Source: Formicarius rufipectus (Eukaryota > Chordata > Aves > Passeriformes > Formicariidae). Taken from it: a stretch of DNA of 64,000 nucleotides. Location: the NCBI GenBank assembly GCA_013399695.1, contig VXAU01002497.1, forward strand, positions 408,373-472,372. Direction: 5' to 3'. Positions within the stretch are counted from its first letter, which is position 1. The number at the start of each line of letters is the position of its first letter. The position numbers were made by a program, and so were the translations under genes. Below the pieces are notes generated by a model, which saw nothing but the letters and a program-made list of their open reading frames with translations, was not told the DNA's origin and did no database searches. This document shows, piece after piece, positions 63,028 through 64,000 of the stretch.

Positions 63028-63603
63028 TGTCTAAGTTTAGAGAGCTTAGAAAAAATTATAGTTAAAACAGAGGGACAAATCTCCTTCAATTTCAAAACAA
63101 ATTTTAATTAAGATATGATAAATGGAAGGATAACAGTTCCTAGCTATAATTATATATATCTATATCTATATATTTAAGATAAACAAAAACAACCAGAACT
63201 AACCAAGTAAAATAGAAGAAAAAAAAAAANTGGATCTGAAGAAAGTTCCCTAGGCCCAAAAATCCTCTGCTTATATTCACTTAGGCTCCGCCCAGTCCTT
63301 CCCCCAGGGCGGAGACTAAAACAATGGGTGATTTACTCTGTGAGATAAACAATGACCTATTTTTGATACCCCTGATGGGCCATTAGCAGACATGACCCCT
63401 CAGGTGGGTGTGGAGGCAGAAGAATTTCCTTATCTCACAGAAGTTCCAAAACACCCAGCCTGCAGCCTGAGGGGTGTGCAGTCCCTTAGACAATAGCTGC
63501 TAATGTGCCATTGTGAGCAGTTCATGGGAAAAAATGGCATAGAGGCTTTAGAATACACACCCACACAGTGACAAACTGACCCTGGATACTAAAAACCAAG
63601 ACA
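63028..63603 (-). mobile_element. Solo LTR with exact 5-bp duplication, apparently chimeric
   Basis: On the minus strand this 576-bp LTR opens TGTCTTGGTTTTTAGTATCC and ends CTCTAAACTTAGACA. AATGG flanks it on both sides (63023-63027 and 63604-63608), fixing the ends and implying a solo LTR. Its U3 (63231-63603) matches the LTRs at 6343 and 21743, with a shared ACCCCTCAGGTGGGTGTGGA block, the CCCAGGGCGGAGACT block and a TATA-like core in GCTTATATTCAC. Its R/U5 (63028-63229) instead matches the LTR at 11789-12729: CCAGAACTAACC, a TATATCTA tract and AAACAAATTTTAATTAAGAT, all reverse complemented. An N at 63230 sits exactly at the change, so the chimera needs checking. Confidence 0.88.
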
Positions 63604-64000
63604 AATGGTTTTCAATATGCATTGTCATTTCTGCAGATAAAAGCCTAACTCACTGTATTTGCATGCACTGAAAATAGACTTAACCTTTGTAGCTTCATCT
63701 AACAGATATTCAAACTGATAGCAAAACTTCAGGGGACATTGGATTTTTCATTCAAAGGAAGGGAAATACCTGTCAGTTATCTTTAGTTAGGTTTATAAAA
63801 AATATTTATCCATCTGGAGGAAGGAAGATCAGCTTGGGTAGTTCAGCAATGGCTCATTATAACTCATCTTGCTGTAACATACTCTTGATATCCTAATATA
63901 TGCTTACCAAAACCATTCACTCTCACATGATTACTTCTGTCCTCATAATGTTGGTGCTGTGTGTGGTTATCACGGAAACGCAGTTAAGACAGTTGTACTA
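63604..64000. other. Unannotated sequence at window end
   Basis: Nothing recognisable beyond the right copy of the AATGG duplication. Confidence 0.5.

Noticed and set aside
62760..63028. LTR at 63.0 kb as the 5' LTR of the pol fragment
   Set aside because: No primer-binding site or gag lies between them, and exact AATGG duplications on both sides of the LTR show that it inserted as an independent solo LTR.
1..64000. CRISPR arrays, operons, rRNA genes or prophage
   Set aside because: None seen; the repeat content is that of a vertebrate nuclear genome.

Overview
The window looks like nuclear DNA from a bird, taken from a gene-poor intergenic or large intronic stretch. It is AT-rich and CpG-poor. 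It carries 3' fragments of CR1 LINEs, several of them with the characteristic CR1 3' end, and many LTRs of types I recognise from avian endogenous retroviruses. Some of these LTR types are familiar to me from passerine sequence, so a passerine is my best guess, but that is inference. One run of 134 Ns (41785-41918) and single Ns at 22699, 31137 and 63230 show a draft assembly broken at homopolymers.

No protein-coding gene can be supported. The open reading frames are short and lie on both strands. The longest ones fall inside LTRs or homopolymers. A few segments with good splice signals (49.8, 51.3, 52.3 and 53.9 kb) are reported only as weak exon candidates.

Layout: LTR (620-1582, +); CR1 (4290-5072, +); LTR (6343-7032, -); LTR (10931-11537, -); LTR (11789-12729, +); LTR 3' portion (15188-15528, +); CR1 (20345-20725, -); LTR (21743-22423, +); LTR (25110-25739, +); LTR (27913-28488, -); CR1 (29553-30063, -); CR1 ORF2 piece (32606-33108, +); possible LTR (about 38020-38306, +); LTR (43049-43916, -); compact LTR (about 48512-48840, -); CR1 (48963-49226, +); very old CR1-like relic (about 50200-51070, -); tRNA-derived SINE (55854-56110, +); CR1 (57807-58130, -); broken gammaretrovirus-like pol fragment (about 61780-62760, -); solo LTR with an exact 5-bp target duplication (63028-63603, -). 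LTRs make up roughly 7 kb and CR1 roughly 3.6 kb.

The most notable element is the SINE at 55.9 kb. It has polymerase III A and B boxes of the Ser/Leu tRNA type, a flanking duplication of at least 12 bp, about 18 surviving CpGs, a terminal hairpin with a TTCG loop, and a CAA-repeat tail. The last two features suggest mobilisation by an RTE-type LINE rather than by CR1. The second most notable is the LTR at 63.0-63.6 kb. Its U3 half matches the LTRs at 6.3 and 21.7 kb, while its R/U5 half matches the LTR at 12.5 kb, as expected of a recombinant LTR.
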